From JBGASG01 sp046328035 (GTDB taxonomy: Bacteria > Cyanobacteriota > Vampirovibrionia > Obscuribacterales > Obscuribacteraceae): 64,000 nucleotides of DNA. The translations under genes were made by a program, and so were the position numbers. The notes under the pieces were generated by a model. It made no database searches, was not told where the DNA came from, and saw only the letters and a list, made by a program, of their open reading frames with translations. Every line of letters starts with the position of its first letter. Position 1 is the first letter of the stretch. Where the stretch lies: positions 62,001 to 126,000 of the forward strand of contig JAXLXI010000009.1 of assembly GCA_046328035.1 (NCBI GenBank), written 5' to 3'. Shown one piece after another: positions 26,424 through 37,000 of the stretch.

Positions 26424-26678
26424 CTAGCGTTGCAAGTCGATCTTGCGGGTGTTTTCGTCGGTGATGACGGCTTGATCGACGACGAACGCGCGCATCGTGC
26501 CGACTTGCGTGCCCTGGGGGCGCTCTTCGTAGAATGTGATGGATTCGGACGGGATGAGTGCCGCAATCAAGCGCGCGCCGCAAGTGACGCAGAATTTGTC
26601 GTTTGACTCTTCGCAGCTGCCGCACGCCGTGCAGGTTTTGCTATTTGAGGATGAAACAATCGACGCTTTATGAAACAT
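26424..26678 (-). CDS. Small zinc-ribbon protein
   Basis: 84 residues. Two Cys pairs, CTACGSC near residue 17 and FCVTCGARL near residue 31, form a double-CxxC zinc ribbon at the N-terminus. The C-terminal half is a short beta-rich segment without known motif. It is likely a metal-stabilised protein- or nucleic-acid-binding module; the role is unknown. It converges on the PIN toxin at 26414. The 255-bp gap upstream to 26933 holds only two overlapping low-quality frames that I did not accept. Confidence 0.6.
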   Translation of the reverse strand: MFHKASIVSSSNSKTCTACGSCEESNDKFCVTCGARLIAALIPSESITFYEERPQGTQVGTMRAFVVDQAVITDENTRKIDLQR

Positions 26679-26933
26679 GGCCCTCAGGCCCCCGTTCTAG
26701 TCACTTCGGCACCCCTGTGCCTCACTGCACATATTAACTCTGTGGGGGATTTTATTAGGCGGTGGCGACCAGATTTAATGTGTTCGCGAAGCCAAGCCAG
26801 CTGGAGAATTTGGCGGATGGAGCAAACGACCGGACGAAATATTTCCCGAATCCTGACTTTGGACGCGGAATTCCAATCATTATAGAGTGAAGCGGAGGCA
26901 TCTAGGGGTGACGATTGACCCGATAGCCCTCGT

Positions 26934-27260
26934 TTAGTTTTCTTTGGCTTCCGGCTCAGGCTCAGTCTCAGTCTGCTTTTCGGCACTTTTCTTTTCGTGC
27001 ATGCACGTTTGGCAATATACAGGTTTGCTGCCGCTCGGTTTGAACGGCACCCGCGTTGTGATACCGCAGACGGCGCACGGAACCTCCGCTGAATAGCCCG
27101 GATCCTTGCCGTCGCGTTTCAGACGCAGCAGCAATCGGCAGCCTGGGCAACGCTTGGGTTCGTTGACCAGTCCTTTGACTGCATAGAATTCCTGTTCACC
27201 GGCCGTAAAGGTGAACGGCTGATGACAGTCTCTGCACGAGAGTGTCTTATCCTCGAACAT
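26934..27260 (-). CDS. Zinc-ribbon/CxxC protein (zf-trcl type)
   Basis: 108 residues from the ATG at 27260, which gives the family-typical start MFEDKTLSCRDC; a longer frame to 27290 is possible. There are four pairs: CRDC, CPGC, CAVC and CQTC. The phrase TAGEQEFYAVKGLVNEPKRC is the signature of the small bacterial zinc-ribbon family that follows KTL-C-x2-C. The C-terminal 20 residues are Glu/Lys-rich. The protein probably binds two zinc ions; biological role unknown. Confidence 0.75.
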   Translation of the reverse strand: MFEDKTLSCRDCHQPFTFTAGEQEFYAVKGLVNEPKRCPGCRLLLRLKRDGKDPGYSAEVPCAVCGITTRVPFKPSGSKPVYCQTCMHEKKSAEKQTETEPEPEAKEN

Positions 27261-27611
27261 GTCGATACCAGGAGCTATAACCATCATCATTCACTTAATG
27301 TGTGTTGCCTAGGGGAGGAGATGGGTTCGAACAAGGTTTCTTAACCCAGATGCTGAGTCGAGCGTAGCACCGTGGTATTGCGATCGTGTGATCGCCGATT
27401 GCCGCTCTCTGAGGGACTTATGCCGGTGCAGCCTGCACCACATACGGTGCTGAATGCCGACCGGCAGTGACTGGTCGTCTTCATAAGTGGCAAATGATGT
27501 CAAAGAGGCAACGTCCAATTAATGTTAAATCGCCAAATTTAGCCCGGAATGATTGAACTTTTTGAGGTCGGCCGACGTACTAGGTAATGAATCACCTCTC
27601 CGTAGGTTGTT
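27261..27611. other. Intergenic region, no gene recognised
   Basis: About 320-350 bp between the divergent zinc-ribbon and DUF1800 genes. It must hold both promoters, but I see no convincing -35/-10 pair, terminator or conserved RNA fold. A GGTTCGAAC octamer-like palindrome near 27324 is not part of a tRNA. Confidence 0.4.
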
Positions 27612-29270
27612 ATGAGATTTACTAGCCTTCTTCTAGCCTGGCTATTGGTGCTGGCGCCGGTCCAGGCAAGCACGAAACAGGGTGCCAGCGAACAGCCGGC
27701 GGACGCGACTGATGAACAGATCGTCCATCTACTTAATAGGCTGACGATGGGCGCCAGACCTGGTGACATACAAAAGGTCAGGCAGATTGGCATTCAGAAA
27801 TACATCGAGATGCAACTGCAGCCTTCGAGCATCCCTGAGTCGACGATTGTGATCGATCAGGTTCAGAGGACTCCACAGATTAGTCAGCCATCAGCAGATT
27901 TGATGCTTGTCTTTTTTGACCAGATTCGCAAATTGCAGGCGCGACAGAAAGGTGAGGACGGCGGGCAGCAGCCGCGACAGCAGGCGGTGCAGCGACCGGG
28001 ACAGCAGCAGGGGCAGCAATCGGGACAGCAGGACCAGACCGCGATGGCACCGTTGCCGCAGTTGCAGATTCAAGAATTCGGTCCTGGTGGTAATAAACTG
28101 CCACAGAGACAACAAGGTGGTGGCAGTCCATTTAGAGATGGCTTTCAGCAAGGCGTGATCAAGACGCGACTTGTACGCGCGGTGGAAAGTCCCCGGCAGT
28201 TGCAGGAAGTGATGACTGACTTCTGGTTCAATCATTTCAATGTTGCCATGTCGAAAGGCATGGATAGAGTCCTGGTTGGCGCCTACGAAGAGCAGGCCAT
28301 CCGCCCTTATTTGATGGGCAACTTCAGAGATCTGCTTGGTGCCACCATGCACCACCCCGCCATGATGTTCTATCTCGATAACGCGCAAAACAGTAAGGCG
28401 GGATTTAAATCACTCAATCCTAACGATCCCAAGAATGGTATCAACGAAAACTATGCACGCGAATTGCTGGAACTGCACACCATGGGCGTCGATGGTGGAT
28501 ACACACAGAAAGACGTGCAAGAGCTGGCGCGGGTTCTCACCGGGTGGGGCATGCCGCCTGCAATGCGAAAAAACCTGATTACCGACGGGGGCTATGGTGC
28601 ATTCTTCGATCAGCGCCGTCACGACTTTGGCGATAAGGTCGTGTTGGGGCAAACAATTCGTGGCACCGGTCGCGATGAAATCGAGCAAGTGCTGGATATG
28701 CTGGCGCGGCATCCGTCGACCGCCCGCCATGTCAGTTACCAACTGGCACAATATTTTGTAGCGGACGAACCACCTAAGAGCCTCGTTGACAAGCTTTCGA
28801 CCAAGTTCATGCAGACGCGAGGAAACATAAAGTCGGTGCTAGTCACGCTATTTTCGAGCACTGAATTTTGGGATAGCCAGTATCGCAACTGTAAGTTCAA
28901 GAATCCATATAGATATACGATTTCCGCGTTGCGCGCTACGGATATGCACCTGTCGGACCCAGGTTCTGCTCTGAAGATTCAACTCTTCTTGAATCAGCAG
29001 GGGCAGCCGCTCTATCAGTGCCAGACACCGGACGGCTACAAAAACACGAGGGAGACATGGCTCAATCCCGATGGACTGATGAAGCGAATGGAGTTTGCGA
29101 CCAAGCTGGGGCAGGCGCAGCGACGGGCTCAGCCCCTGGATTATCGATGGATTCAAAGCACCGTAAATGGTGGCAGATTATCACTTAAGACGCAGCAGGC
29201 TATCGCTGCCGTACCCGACTATCAAAAGACTGCCGCGTTGATTGGCAGTCCCGAGTTTATGCAGTACTAA
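27612..29270 (+). CDS. Secreted DUF1800-family protein
   Basis: 552 residues. A signal peptide (RFTSLLLAWLLVLAPVQAS) is followed by the DUF1800 start ATDEQIVHLLNRLTMGARPGD. The family core is clear: VMTDFWFNHFNVAM, then ENYARELLELHTMGV and TQKDVQELARVLTGWGM. Residues roughly 110-180 are a Gln/Gly/Pro-rich insertion not typical of the family, possibly a flexible spacer. Family function is unknown. DUF1800 genes are often paired with DUF1501; here the next gene is instead a Gly-rich EF-hand protein 21 bp downstream. Confidence 0.85.
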   Translation: MRFTSLLLAWLLVLAPVQASTKQGASEQPADATDEQIVHLLNRLTMGARPGDIQKVRQIGIQKYIEMQLQPSSIPESTIVIDQVQRTPQISQPSADLMLVFFDQIRKLQARQKGEDGGQQPRQQAVQRPGQQQGQQSGQQDQTAMAPLPQLQIQEFGPGGNKLPQRQQGGGSPFRDGFQQGVIKTRLVRAVESPRQLQEVMTDFWFNHFNVAMSKGMDRVLVGAYEEQAIRPYLMGNFRDLLGATMHHPAMMFYLDNAQNSKAGFKSLNPNDPKNGINENYARELLELHTMGVDGGYTQKDVQELARVLTGWGMPPAMRKNLITDGGYGAFFDQRRHDFGDKVVLGQTIRGTGRDEIEQVLDMLARHPSTARHVSYQLAQYFVADEPPKSLVDKLSTKFMQTRGNIKSVLVTLFSSTEFWDSQYRNCKFKNPYRYTISALRATDMHLSDPGSALKIQLFLNQQGQPLYQCQTPDGYKNTRETWLNPDGLMKRMEFATKLGQAQRRAQPLDYRWIQSTVNGGRLSLKTQQAIAAVPDYQKTAALIGSPEFMQY

Positions 29271-29291
29271 TTTTGCGTTGGAGACATTACC

Positions 29292-30155
29292 ATGAGAAGC
29301 AGGCTTTTCATTTTGGCAGTTACAGTCTTGTTGACCGCAGCCCCTGCGGTCAAGGCCGACCCGCCCAGCGGTACCGCATCTGGTACCGAGCCGCCGATTG
29401 GAATTCCGCCCGGACCTCCCGGGCAATCACCGCCTCCGATGAGTGAGGATGGCGGACCGAGATTCGGAAACGGCGGCGCCCCTGGTGGCGGGCAGTTCGG
29501 CGGGGGACAGTTCGGTGGAGGCGGTGGGCAGGGCGGCGGCATGCGCGAACGCCTGAAGCAGAAATTTGATGCTGACGGCGATGGCGTTCTCAGTGACCAG
29601 GAGAAAGGCAAGCTGCAAGAATGGTTGCAGAAACGAGCGGCCGAGGGCGGTGGACCGCCTGGAGGTTTCGGGGGACCCGGCGGTCAGGGAGGTCCCGGTG
29701 GGGGATTTAGTGGTCAGGGCGCTGGCGGCTTCCGTGGCGGCGGTGGACCCGGACAAGGCGGTCCCGGTTTCCGTGGCGGCGGTGGACCCGGACAAGGCGG
29801 TCCCGGTTTCCGCGGTCCCGGCTTCGGCGGACAGGGCGGTCCCGGTGGCTTTGGTGGGCAAGGCGGATCAGGTGGCTTTGGTGGGCAAGGCGGATCAGGT
29901 GGCAACGGAGTGGTGAATTGGAACGGTGGCGGCGGCGGTGGCGGTGGACAGCGCGGACCGATGTATCAGCGCATGATGCAGAAATTCGACGCCAACGGCG
30001 ACGGTGTGCTGGACGACGCTGAGAAGGCGAAGCTAGAACAATTCAGAGAGCAGCGCAAACAGCGCATGCAAGGCGCCGGACCTGGTGGCGGCGGATTCGG
30101 CGGCGGAGGCGGCGGATTTGGGGGAGGTCCCGGTGGACCGGGTGGTCCGCAGTAA
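29292..30155 (+). CDS. Secreted Gly-rich EF-hand protein
   Basis: 287 residues with a signal peptide (RSRLFILAVTVLLTAAPAVKA). Two EF-hand loops are visible: FDADGDGVLSDQEK near residue 95 and FDANGDGVLDDAEK near 235, both with the Asp/Asn/Gly calcium ligands and a Glu at position 12. They are separated by about 120 residues of Gly/Pro/Gln/Phe repeats, including tandem units of FRGGGGPGQGGPG and GGFGGQGGS. The C-terminus is again Gly-rich. It is probably an extracellular Ca-binding structural protein made with the DUF1800 protein. A copy of its last codons is found at 30919-30964. Confidence 0.8.
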   Translation: MRSRLFILAVTVLLTAAPAVKADPPSGTASGTEPPIGIPPGPPGQSPPPMSEDGGPRFGNGGAPGGGQFGGGQFGGGGGQGGGMRERLKQKFDADGDGVLSDQEKGKLQEWLQKRAAEGGGPPGGFGGPGGQGGPGGGFSGQGAGGFRGGGGPGQGGPGFRGGGGPGQGGPGFRGPGFGGQGGPGGFGGQGGSGGFGGQGGSGGNGVVNWNGGGGGGGGQRGPMYQRMMQKFDANGDGVLDDAEKAKLEQFREQRKQRMQGAGPGGGGFGGGGGGFGGGPGGPGGPQ

Positions 30156-30177
30156 GGACGCTTCCGGCAAGAGAGTC

Positions 30178-30208
30178 TATAATATGACCATGGACATGTG
30201 ACCATGGT
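30178..30208 (+). promoter_or_regulatory. Promoter -10 and operator of the 30198 TA module
   Basis: A perfect TATAAT lies at 30178-30183, just after the EF-hand gene. It is followed by two CCATGG palindromes (30188-30193 and 30202-30207) flanking ACATGT, giving a symmetric block that also overlaps the antitoxin start region. No clear -35 box. Symmetry next to the -10 suggests autorepression by the antitoxin. Confidence 0.45.
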
Positions 30209-30455
30209 GATTTCAATGAAGAAGGGAACTGAGCACGTAGCAGCTGGCGAGTTTAAAGCCAAGTGCCTGCAACTTATGGACAAGGTGCAGCAGCAGCGCC
30301 GCGAGATTGTCATAACAAAGCGAGGCAAGCCTATTGCAAAACTCGTTCCTTGTGACGAGGAGTGGCAAAGCCTCTTCGGATGCATGAAGGGTTCGGTGAA
30401 GACCTACGGGGACATTATCGAGCCTACAGACGACGCATGGGAGTCAAATGGCTGA
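30198..30455 (+). CDS. Phd/YefM-type antitoxin
   Basis: Up to 85 residues; GTG at 30198, ATG at 30204 and ATG at 30216 are all possible starts, and 30216 gives the most usual length. The core HVAAGEFKAKCLQLMDKV then EIVITKRGKPIAKLVP is unmistakable Phd/YefM. The acidic C-terminus ends 8 bp inside the toxin gene. The gene begins only about 43 bp after the EF-hand stop codon. Confidence 0.85.
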   Translation: MTMVISMKKGTEHVAAGEFKAKCLQLMDKVQQQRREIVITKRGKPIAKLVPCDEEWQSLFGCMKGSVKTYGDIIEPTDDAWESNG

Positions 30456-30870
30456 GCGCCGGCGGGTTGTTCTCGACACACATGTTTGGATCTGGCTAGT
30501 GGACGGCAACTTGCAGCTGTCGCCCCGCATCCGCGTTCTAATCGACGATGCTGCGAGGATGGGAGCGGTTCTAATTCCTGCGATTTGTGTTTGGGAAGTA
30601 GCGACGCTTGAGTTGAAGGGACGCCTCGTGCTGCAAAAGGATCCGCGCGATTGGGTCCGCGAGGCTTTGAATCAGCCGGGCATTAGCTTGGTGCCGCTTA
30701 GTGCTGAAATTGCTCTAGATAGTTGTTATTTACCTGGTGATTTGCATCAGGATCCGGCTGATCGTCTGATTGTTGCCACGGCCAGGATGGAAAATGCGGT
30801 TGTGGTTACTCGTGACCGGAGACTTTTGCGCTACGCGAAAGACGGGCACGTGTCCGCAGTCCGCGCGTAG
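30448..30870 (+). CDS. vapC: PIN-domain toxin (VapC-like)
   Basis: 140 residues. The PIN residues are seen in RVVLDTHVWIWLV, ICVWEVATLELKGR, HQDPADRLIVATA and VVTRDRRLL. This is the DTHxxxW subgroup that pairs with Phd/YefM antitoxins, like the one at 7538. The start overlaps the antitoxin by 8 bp. Downstream lies a remnant of the EF-hand gene end, so the module is bracketed by two copies of that tail. Confidence 0.87.
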   Translation: MAERRRVVLDTHVWIWLVDGNLQLSPRIRVLIDDAARMGAVLIPAICVWEVATLELKGRLVLQKDPRDWVREALNQPGISLVPLSAEIALDSCYLPGDLHQDPADRLIVATARMENAVVVTRDRRLLRYAKDGHVSAVRA

Positions 30871-30918
30871 GAGCCCTTTTGAGAGTTGGATCTAAAGGCC
30901 GTGTGGTTGGCTGGACCT

Positions 30919-30964
30919 CGCTGGAACGGGCGGATTCGGCGGTGGACCGGGTGGTCCACAATAG
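30919..30964 (+). pseudogene. Remnant of the EF-hand gene 3' end
   Basis: Read in frame, this stretch ends GFGGGPGGPQ-stop, the same as the tail of the EF-hand protein. The 18 bp at 30940-30957 are identical to 30131-30148, with weaker identity around them. No start or upstream coding part is present. It may derive from duplication of the adjacent gene end or from a second Gly-rich paralogue that once stood here. Confidence 0.6.
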
Positions 30965-31018
30965 GGCGACCGTGTCTGCATATGGGTATATCAAATAGGG
31001 CAGCTACCCTAGAGACAG

Positions 31019-34000
31019 ATGACCCGCGGCGAGAAACAACCCGACAAGAAGCCGGATCACGTCAAGGACGACGGGCAGAGTAACGCTGCGTCGAGCAAGT
31101 CTGCTGCCGAAAATGTGACTAATGAGCCACAGGCCGCCAAGTACGAGAAGAAGTTTTCCACGTTCTCCGGCGGGCACGATAGGACATTGCCCAAGCAGGG
31201 CGGCGGCCATGTAGAGCGGTCACGAGATGGGCATCTGGCGAAGTCTCATCCACCCAGCGAAAGCGATCAGGCACTGGAAGCGCTGATGAATCGTGTCAAT
31301 GCCCACCACGATGGGCAGAAGACAGGACCCGCTGCGGTCTCCGAATTTGTCATCGAAGACAAAAAAGAAGGCAAAGAGTACTCATCCAAGGGAGAACGGC
31401 ACGTTCCGCGGGCGTCGTTCATGGACGGATTGCAAAAACTCCTGAAGACCGCTACTTCGTCTGCGCACGAAGAAGAGATCAAGGCGAACTACTCAATCGA
31501 ATACATGTTGAAGAAGGCAGGGTCGTTTCTCACCGCGGCACAGCAAGCCGTAACCGGTGAGGTCGACAAGCTGATCAATCCGAACGCGCAGACAACTCAC
31601 AAGGATGCTGCACCACAACATGGGCCGCATGATGGCGGGTCCCCACATCCAACTCGCCCGCATGATGCGTCTCCAGTCCCGACTATTCCACATGACGCGG
31701 TTCCACATCCTCCGGTAGCACATGACGCAACGCAGCATCGCGATGCAGTCCCGGTCCCTGGGCGGTCGGGCAGCACGCCTGTGCACCAGGACAAGACGTT
31801 GCTGTTTCCTGAAGAAGTGGCGGCCCGCACCGACGCAGTCACTGCAGCGTTGAACGAACGCAATATCTGGCACCTCAACGCTGAGGAGCCGAACGTCAAC
31901 TCGATGCTCAACATTCTTCAGACTCTATCGCCGGTGCAGCGTCAGCAGATCATGGCGGAATACAAACATCGCACCAACCACGATCTCTCGCAGGACATCG
32001 CTGACAAGCTGAAGGGCAATCAGGAAGCTGTTGCAGAATTGCAAGCCGTGCTGCATCGCAACGACACCGTGGCGGATTTCGCCGGCGCGCTGGCGCGCAA
32101 CCTCGGCACAGTCACTGATACTGGTTCGCGCCTCGACCAGCATGGCTTTAACATCTGGCAAAACGCCAATGACGAACATGATCATGCCACCGCCGAGAAA
32201 TCTATTCTGCATACGCTGCAGAAGCTAGACTCCAAACAGATTGCCGAACTAAATCTGAAATTTGATAATCCCCATCTATCAAGTGCAACTAAGGAAGCGA
32301 TTCATGTCCTGCTCAATGGCAAAGACAAGTTGGAGGGCAATCCTCCTACCTTCGCCAAGCAACTCGCCGAAATCGGGTTGCGACATCATCGCCTGGACAT
32401 CTTCATGGAGGCGATGCAACTAAATCCGGAGGCTCGCAAGGAATTCAGTACTCCCGCAGGGATGGAGCGCCTTCAAAAGGTGTTCACCGACCCGCTAGAA
32501 CTTTCCACCGCGCAAGATTATGCACAGTTCGGACACCTGAGTCTGGCTTCGCGCATCGAAGGCAATGGACGCATTTTTCGGACCAACAAGGCACTCATCG
32601 AAGATGCGATCGCGCATGTCGAGCCTGCAGAGAGAAAGCTGTTCCAGGAAGGGCATCACGAATTCACCACCGGCGGTATCGGTCCTAAAGAGCCTTACGA
32701 ACAGCGAATAAGCCGCTACTACAGAGATATCCATGAAGCTCTCAACGAAGCCTCCGGTTTTAACGACAAGGCTCAGCTTGATGCATGGGAGAATGCGCTC
32801 CTGGGGCGCAAGACGGAAGTCAAAGTCGCCGACGTCTTCAAACGCAACGAAGAGAATCTGCTTGATCACGCGTTCGCCTCAGTGTTCAACAGTCATGGCA
32901 AGGCGGCTGCAAAGGTCGAGGCACTTGCTCACATGTCACCGTCGGAGCAAGATAGCTATCGGAAGGACGTTAAGTTTAGGACAACGGTGGATAACCTGGT
33001 GTCTCAGCACCTGCAGCCCGGGTTAGAACAAGAACTTGCCAGAGATGTTCTTCGCAACATCAGGGACGGCAAGCCGCCGGTCAACTCTTTCGATAGGGTT
33101 CTATTGGATCAGCTGCACGGGGAGAAGGGGCTGGTTGGATTTGCCAATATCGAAAAAGCATTTGATGAGGATCCCTCACGCTTTCGCGGTGCCTCTGGCA
33201 AATTCAACAGCGAATTGAAAAATGTGCTGGAAGCGCGCATGCATGGTGTTTCATTTGGTGCCGGGTTCCCAGAGGAAAGTCACCAGACATTGCTTGACTC
33301 ATTCATGCAGACTGGTCGATTGCCTATCCGCATTTCGGAGACGCTCCTGCCGGATAACTCTCGTGTCATGAAGGACATTTTGGGAGCCTCAGCCCAAGAC
33401 CGAGAACGCCTGCTCGATCCGCATCCGCTTGACCCGAAAGACATCGAAGTTCAAGACAAGTTACTGGGGACGGGCGAGAAACGAGAGTTTCTTCTGCGGA
33501 TGATGAAGCAGAGGCCTCCCGAAAAGTCATTGGAAACGATGCATCCGGAAGATCGCTTGCGCGCTTTCGCGGTCGGTGCCGGCGACAGTCAGGATGGGCT
33601 GCGTGAATATCTGTCTACCTTGACTCCAACCCAGATCCGCGACGCCAGTCACGCATACTTCAACAAGTATGGACATCGTGACATGGGCAAGGACGTGTTG
33701 GACAAGATGCCACCGACGGATCAAATCGCGTTCCGCAATCTGCTGTCTAACGTTGGCGTCACACCGCAACAAGAATTGATCGATGCTCGCCACGTTGCGG
33801 ATAAGAGCGGTTCGCTGGCTGACGGTGTTCACGAACGCATCTGGGATCGGTCGCAAATCGCTGCCGATGAGAAACTCGACGAAGCCGACCGTGTTCTCGC
33901 CAAATACGGCAAGTCGAATGTTACGGAGAAGCAGCGCCAGGAGTTTCATGAAGCGCTCAACAAGTACTATCAGGCTGAGAAGGACTACATCAACTCGAAG

Positions 34001-37000
34001 AGTGGTGCCGCCAAAGCTCTTGTAGATAGCAGCGTTACCCTGGCTACGATGGCTGCAACGTTGCTGGTGCCGGAGGTGACCATCGGCTTCCTCGTAACGA
34101 GCAGCGCCGGTGGCGCTGCCACCAGTATTGGTGTGCACGCGCTGTACGAGGGTAAGTCCGCCAAACTTGATCGCGAAGGTCTGGTCAAGTATGGAGTCGA
34201 AGGTGCGCTCGTCGGACCGCTCGCTGTGGTGGGACCGGAACACTTCGGCTTGACCGGAGCGTTTCGCATCAGCGAGAAGGTTGCAGAGCGAGCCGCGCTG
34301 GAAGCCATTACCCAGAAAGGCGTCAGTGCACTGAAGCCTGATGCGGAGAAAATCATCTCCAGGGGACTTCAGGATCTGACTGATGTGCAAGCTGTCGCAG
34401 GCGGCAAGCATACGAAGGATGCCATCGACAAACTCGTCAAGCAGGTCACTGTTGATGGTGGCGTTGATCCTGTGCTTGAGAAAGCTATCTTAGAGAAACT
34501 GCAAGCCAATATAAAGCAAGGCGCAGTCAGCAGGCTGGAGGCAGAACAGCTGTTGAGAAACGCCTCCGGCGCCGCGCTCTCCAATGTCGCCGGCGAATCC
34601 GTGCAGGAAGCGGCCGGATTGGTCAGTTCGGACGACTTGTTGAGTTCGTTGCCGCAGTCAGCCGTGCAAGGCGCGGTGATGTACAAGGTCTTCGGTGTGA
34701 CGGGCGCATTGGCCAGCAAGCTCTTCGGGCACATAGAACCGCCTCACGTCTTGCTCGCCAGAGATTCTCACGGAGAGTTGATCGTTGGCAAGGGAACCGT
34801 CATCCAATTTGCTAATGGCAAGGAGTGGGTGGCAGACCGTCCGTATGTCCTCGGTCCGCAAGACAAAGTCGATCTCCGTCCCCGATTGAAGGAGGGCGGG
34901 CACCAACTCGATCTCTCATCATTCAAGGGCTCACCTGTCGCTGCTGATGCGGCGCCGATCATGCCGGAGGCGCGGGCGCAGTCCAACAAGCTGCAAACCA
35001 GGGGCGAAATCGGCGAGCCGCTGCAGCCGGGATTCACCCTAGCTGGAAAAGGCAGGTATGTAAGCGCGGATGGTTCCAGTTCGTCGCCATTTGCCGCGAC
35101 GGTAGTAGACCTGCCTAACGACAAGGTGCTGCAGAAAACCCTTGATGAAGCGCGCGCCTACATGGGCAGATACCACAACCTCACTGCGGAACAGCAGCAA
35201 GCCAGATTGACTCAATTCGTCGAGTCGAAATTTATGCAAACGGCGGTGCCGGGCGACAAAGTCCAGTCCATCGCGGACGCCAACTACATGCAATTCATCA
35301 AGGCGAATGGCGGCAAGCGCGTCAATCTTGGTGAGTTCATCGAACGCGGAACCGGCTCGTGCACACAGCAAGCTGTTTTGCTGAAGTTCCTTGGCGACGA
35401 ACTGCTGCCGCAGGCGCACTTCAGGCTGGTCACCGGGAATGGTGCCGACGGCAGCAATACCGTCAACCACATGTGGGTGCAGTCGGGCGACCGCATTTAC
35501 GATCCCCGTCAGGGCACGCACGGAGACTTCTACTCGGCGCGTCACGACAGATATAAGGCAGCGTCCCAGATGCCGGCGGAAGCCAGGTTTGGTGTGTCGC
35601 CGGTGAATATTGAACTTGGCGCACACGTAGCTCTGGAAGGCGAGTCTGGTTGGACCGTGGTGAAGACCGTCGGCAAGGATGGCAAAGTCACCATCATGCA
35701 CGATGGCGCCATGACCATCAATGAGAAGGATTTGCTGACTGCTAATCCCGGATTGCAATTGAAGGTCGGCGAAAGTGTTCACCTGCGCAAGCCGGATGGC
35801 ACCATGGATAGTGGCTGGCAGATTCGGTCACGCGATCAGCATTCCGGTGAGTTGGTGCTCTTCAAGAAGGACGCGGTCGTCATGCGCGTCAGCCCGGAGC
35901 AGCTGCTGCGGAACCTGCCGGAACTTGCTGCCGCCAGACTGGATAAGAACGCGGCTTCATATTTAGAGTTTACAGACCATGTTCGCCTGCTTGCGCAAGC
36001 AAGACGAGTCGGTTCGGTGCGCGCCGAGCTTGGGCTGACACCACAGCAAGTTGAGAGACTGGAAGGGCTGGCAGCAAAGGTCACGGATAACGCCGCGAAG
36101 ACCAAGAACTGGAAGGAATACGAGGCGGTCGTCAAAGACTTCAACTTTCATATGCAGCAATTAGCTGATGGCAAAGTCAGAAATCACGCCGCGTTCGTGA
36201 ACGACCTTGATGACTTGGTGCACGGACGTCGCGAACCAGTGAAGATCGCGACACCGCCTGAGCCGGTTGTGTCGGAGAAGGTTGCGCCACCACGCTCTAT
36301 TGCGGAGAAACCTGCGCTGCCAGCATCTGCAGTCAGGACGGAACAAGAGCGCGTCTCCTCCAATCACCAGGAACAGCCGTCGGAGAAAATCGAAAAGACC
36401 AAGGTGCCCGAAGCACCTCCCGAGCCACTGCGACCACCGCAGAGTTTTTCGCTCAATGATTTGCCAACAAGCATTCGTGGCGATGACTGGACTTCAGTGA
36501 TACCACCTGAGGCCCAAGCCTTGTTACAGAATCCGAGCTACGAATACAAGGTTGCTACGGTGACTGACTTGCTTCGTGCGAAGTCGTCATCGCTCGGTGA
36601 TTTTCTGGAAAAGACAGAATTGGCCTCGAAGTATCCGTCGGCAGATAGACCTCAGAATCTGTCGAAGTGGATGCTGCAGTTGAGCAGCGGACACACTGAT
36701 TTTCTTTCCGACATGTCAGCGTGGGAACACTTGCCCGAGCGAAGGCATCTTCTCGAAATGAGCAGGCTATTTGCACACACAGACTTGAAGATCTCAGGAA
36801 AGGACATCCACTGCAGAGAGAACACAATCTTTATCGATCTTCCGGCAGGCACGAGGGTAGACGGCAAGCCACTTAGCGAACCAGCCACGTTGAAGCTTCA
36901 AGTAACAAACGATGAGCCGCCCTTACCTTCAAACGACCGCCGTGACCTTCCGTTTTTGCCTCATAAGCTGACTGCACAAAAGGAAATTGACTTAGGAGAT

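Noticed and set aside
26684..26986. Overlapping frames on both strands between the two zinc-ribbon genes
   Set aside because: Neither has a ribosome site, motif or sensible composition; treated as intergenic.
29640..29910. Tandem DNA repeats considered as a possible CRISPR-like or satellite array
   Set aside because: The repeats are in-frame Gly/Pro/Gln codons of the EF-hand protein with no spacers; no CRISPR array was seen anywhere in the window.
33527..34411. 294-codon minus-strand frame within the giant gene
   Set aside because: Antisense to the continuous giant frame, with unlikely composition.
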